Below, piece by piece: positions 63,970-64,000 of a DNA stretch of 64,000 bases. Numbering within the stretch: position 1 is the first letter of the stretch; the number at the start of each line of letters is the position of its first letter. The DNA is from Osedax fenrisi (Eukaryota; Annelida; Polychaeta; Sabellida; Siboglinidae). The translations under genes and the position numbers were made by a program. The notes below the pieces were generated by a model. That model saw only the letters and a list, made by a program, of their open reading frames with translations. It searched no databases and was not told the DNA's origin. The stretch spans positions 97,590,186-97,654,185 of the forward strand of contig OZ025240.1 in assembly GCA_964019155.1 (NCBI GenBank), in the 5' to 3' direction.

Positions 63970-64000
<31 letters not shown>
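63581..64000. other. AT-rich spacer at the window end
   Basis: Equivalent to about 14761-15170, ending in a (TA)n run. It has an extra TCATTATCAGG duplication near 63906. No gene was seen. Confidence 0.5.

Larger units (their letters stand above)
49279..64000. repeat. Tandem array unit D (incomplete, runs off the window)
   Basis: Through the end of gene 1 it matches A and B, and from about 59860 onward it matches unit A specifically (hAT-like element, LINE remnant, second spacer copy). It stops at a point equivalent to about 15160 of unit A. Confidence 0.9.

Overview
The window is eukaryotic DNA, extremely AT-rich and full of (TA)n tracts, with spliced genes, tRNA-derived SINEs, short inverted-repeat transposons, a LINE remnant and a Ty3/Gypsy LTR retrotransposon. 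A piece of a choline/carnitine acyltransferase gene makes it animal. The composition and transposon types would suit an insect, perhaps a parasitoid wasp or aphid, but nothing here fixes the species. No bacterial or prophage features were seen.

Layout: the window is a head-to-tail array of four related segments. Unit A is 1-20931, unit B 20932-34960, unit C 34961-49278 and unit D 49279 to the window end. Each unit starts with the same spacer: a 250-bp hAT-like element, a conserved low-repeat block and a pyrimidine tract. Two minus-strand genes follow, and then variable spacer. Differences between units come from insertions, deletions and recombination. A and D carry a hAT-like element, a LINE remnant and a second copy of a spacer block. 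B and C lack these. C carries a 4.9-kb LTR retrotransposon. A alone has the acyltransferase terminal exon, at 19571-19789.

The core of the window is a seven-member family of two-exon genes of unrecognised function, all on the minus strand. Exon 1 encodes 162-167 residues: a basic N-terminus starting MG[LI]YKR and a nearly invariant second half. Exon 2 is entered at a conserved acceptor (CTTAG|ATTGGA) and carries an acidic, serine/cysteine-rich 8-residue tandem repeat (consensus CSDDDVTV/I). A, B and D each hold a gene 1 (upstream, shorter, different C-terminus) and a gene 2 (downstream, longer). C holds one gene whose exon 1 is gene-1 type and exon 2 is gene-2 type, joined by a crossover inside the intron. 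Repeat number varies in whole 24-bp steps (4, 7, 7 and 18 in gene 2). The exons are about half G+C with many CpGs, in flanks dominated by A and T. Open frames retained in all seven copies suggest a functional, rapidly evolving tandem family.

I assign no biochemical role to the family. The exon structure, acceptor and donor positions, repeat counts and chimera are read directly from the sequence. Functional statements are inference.
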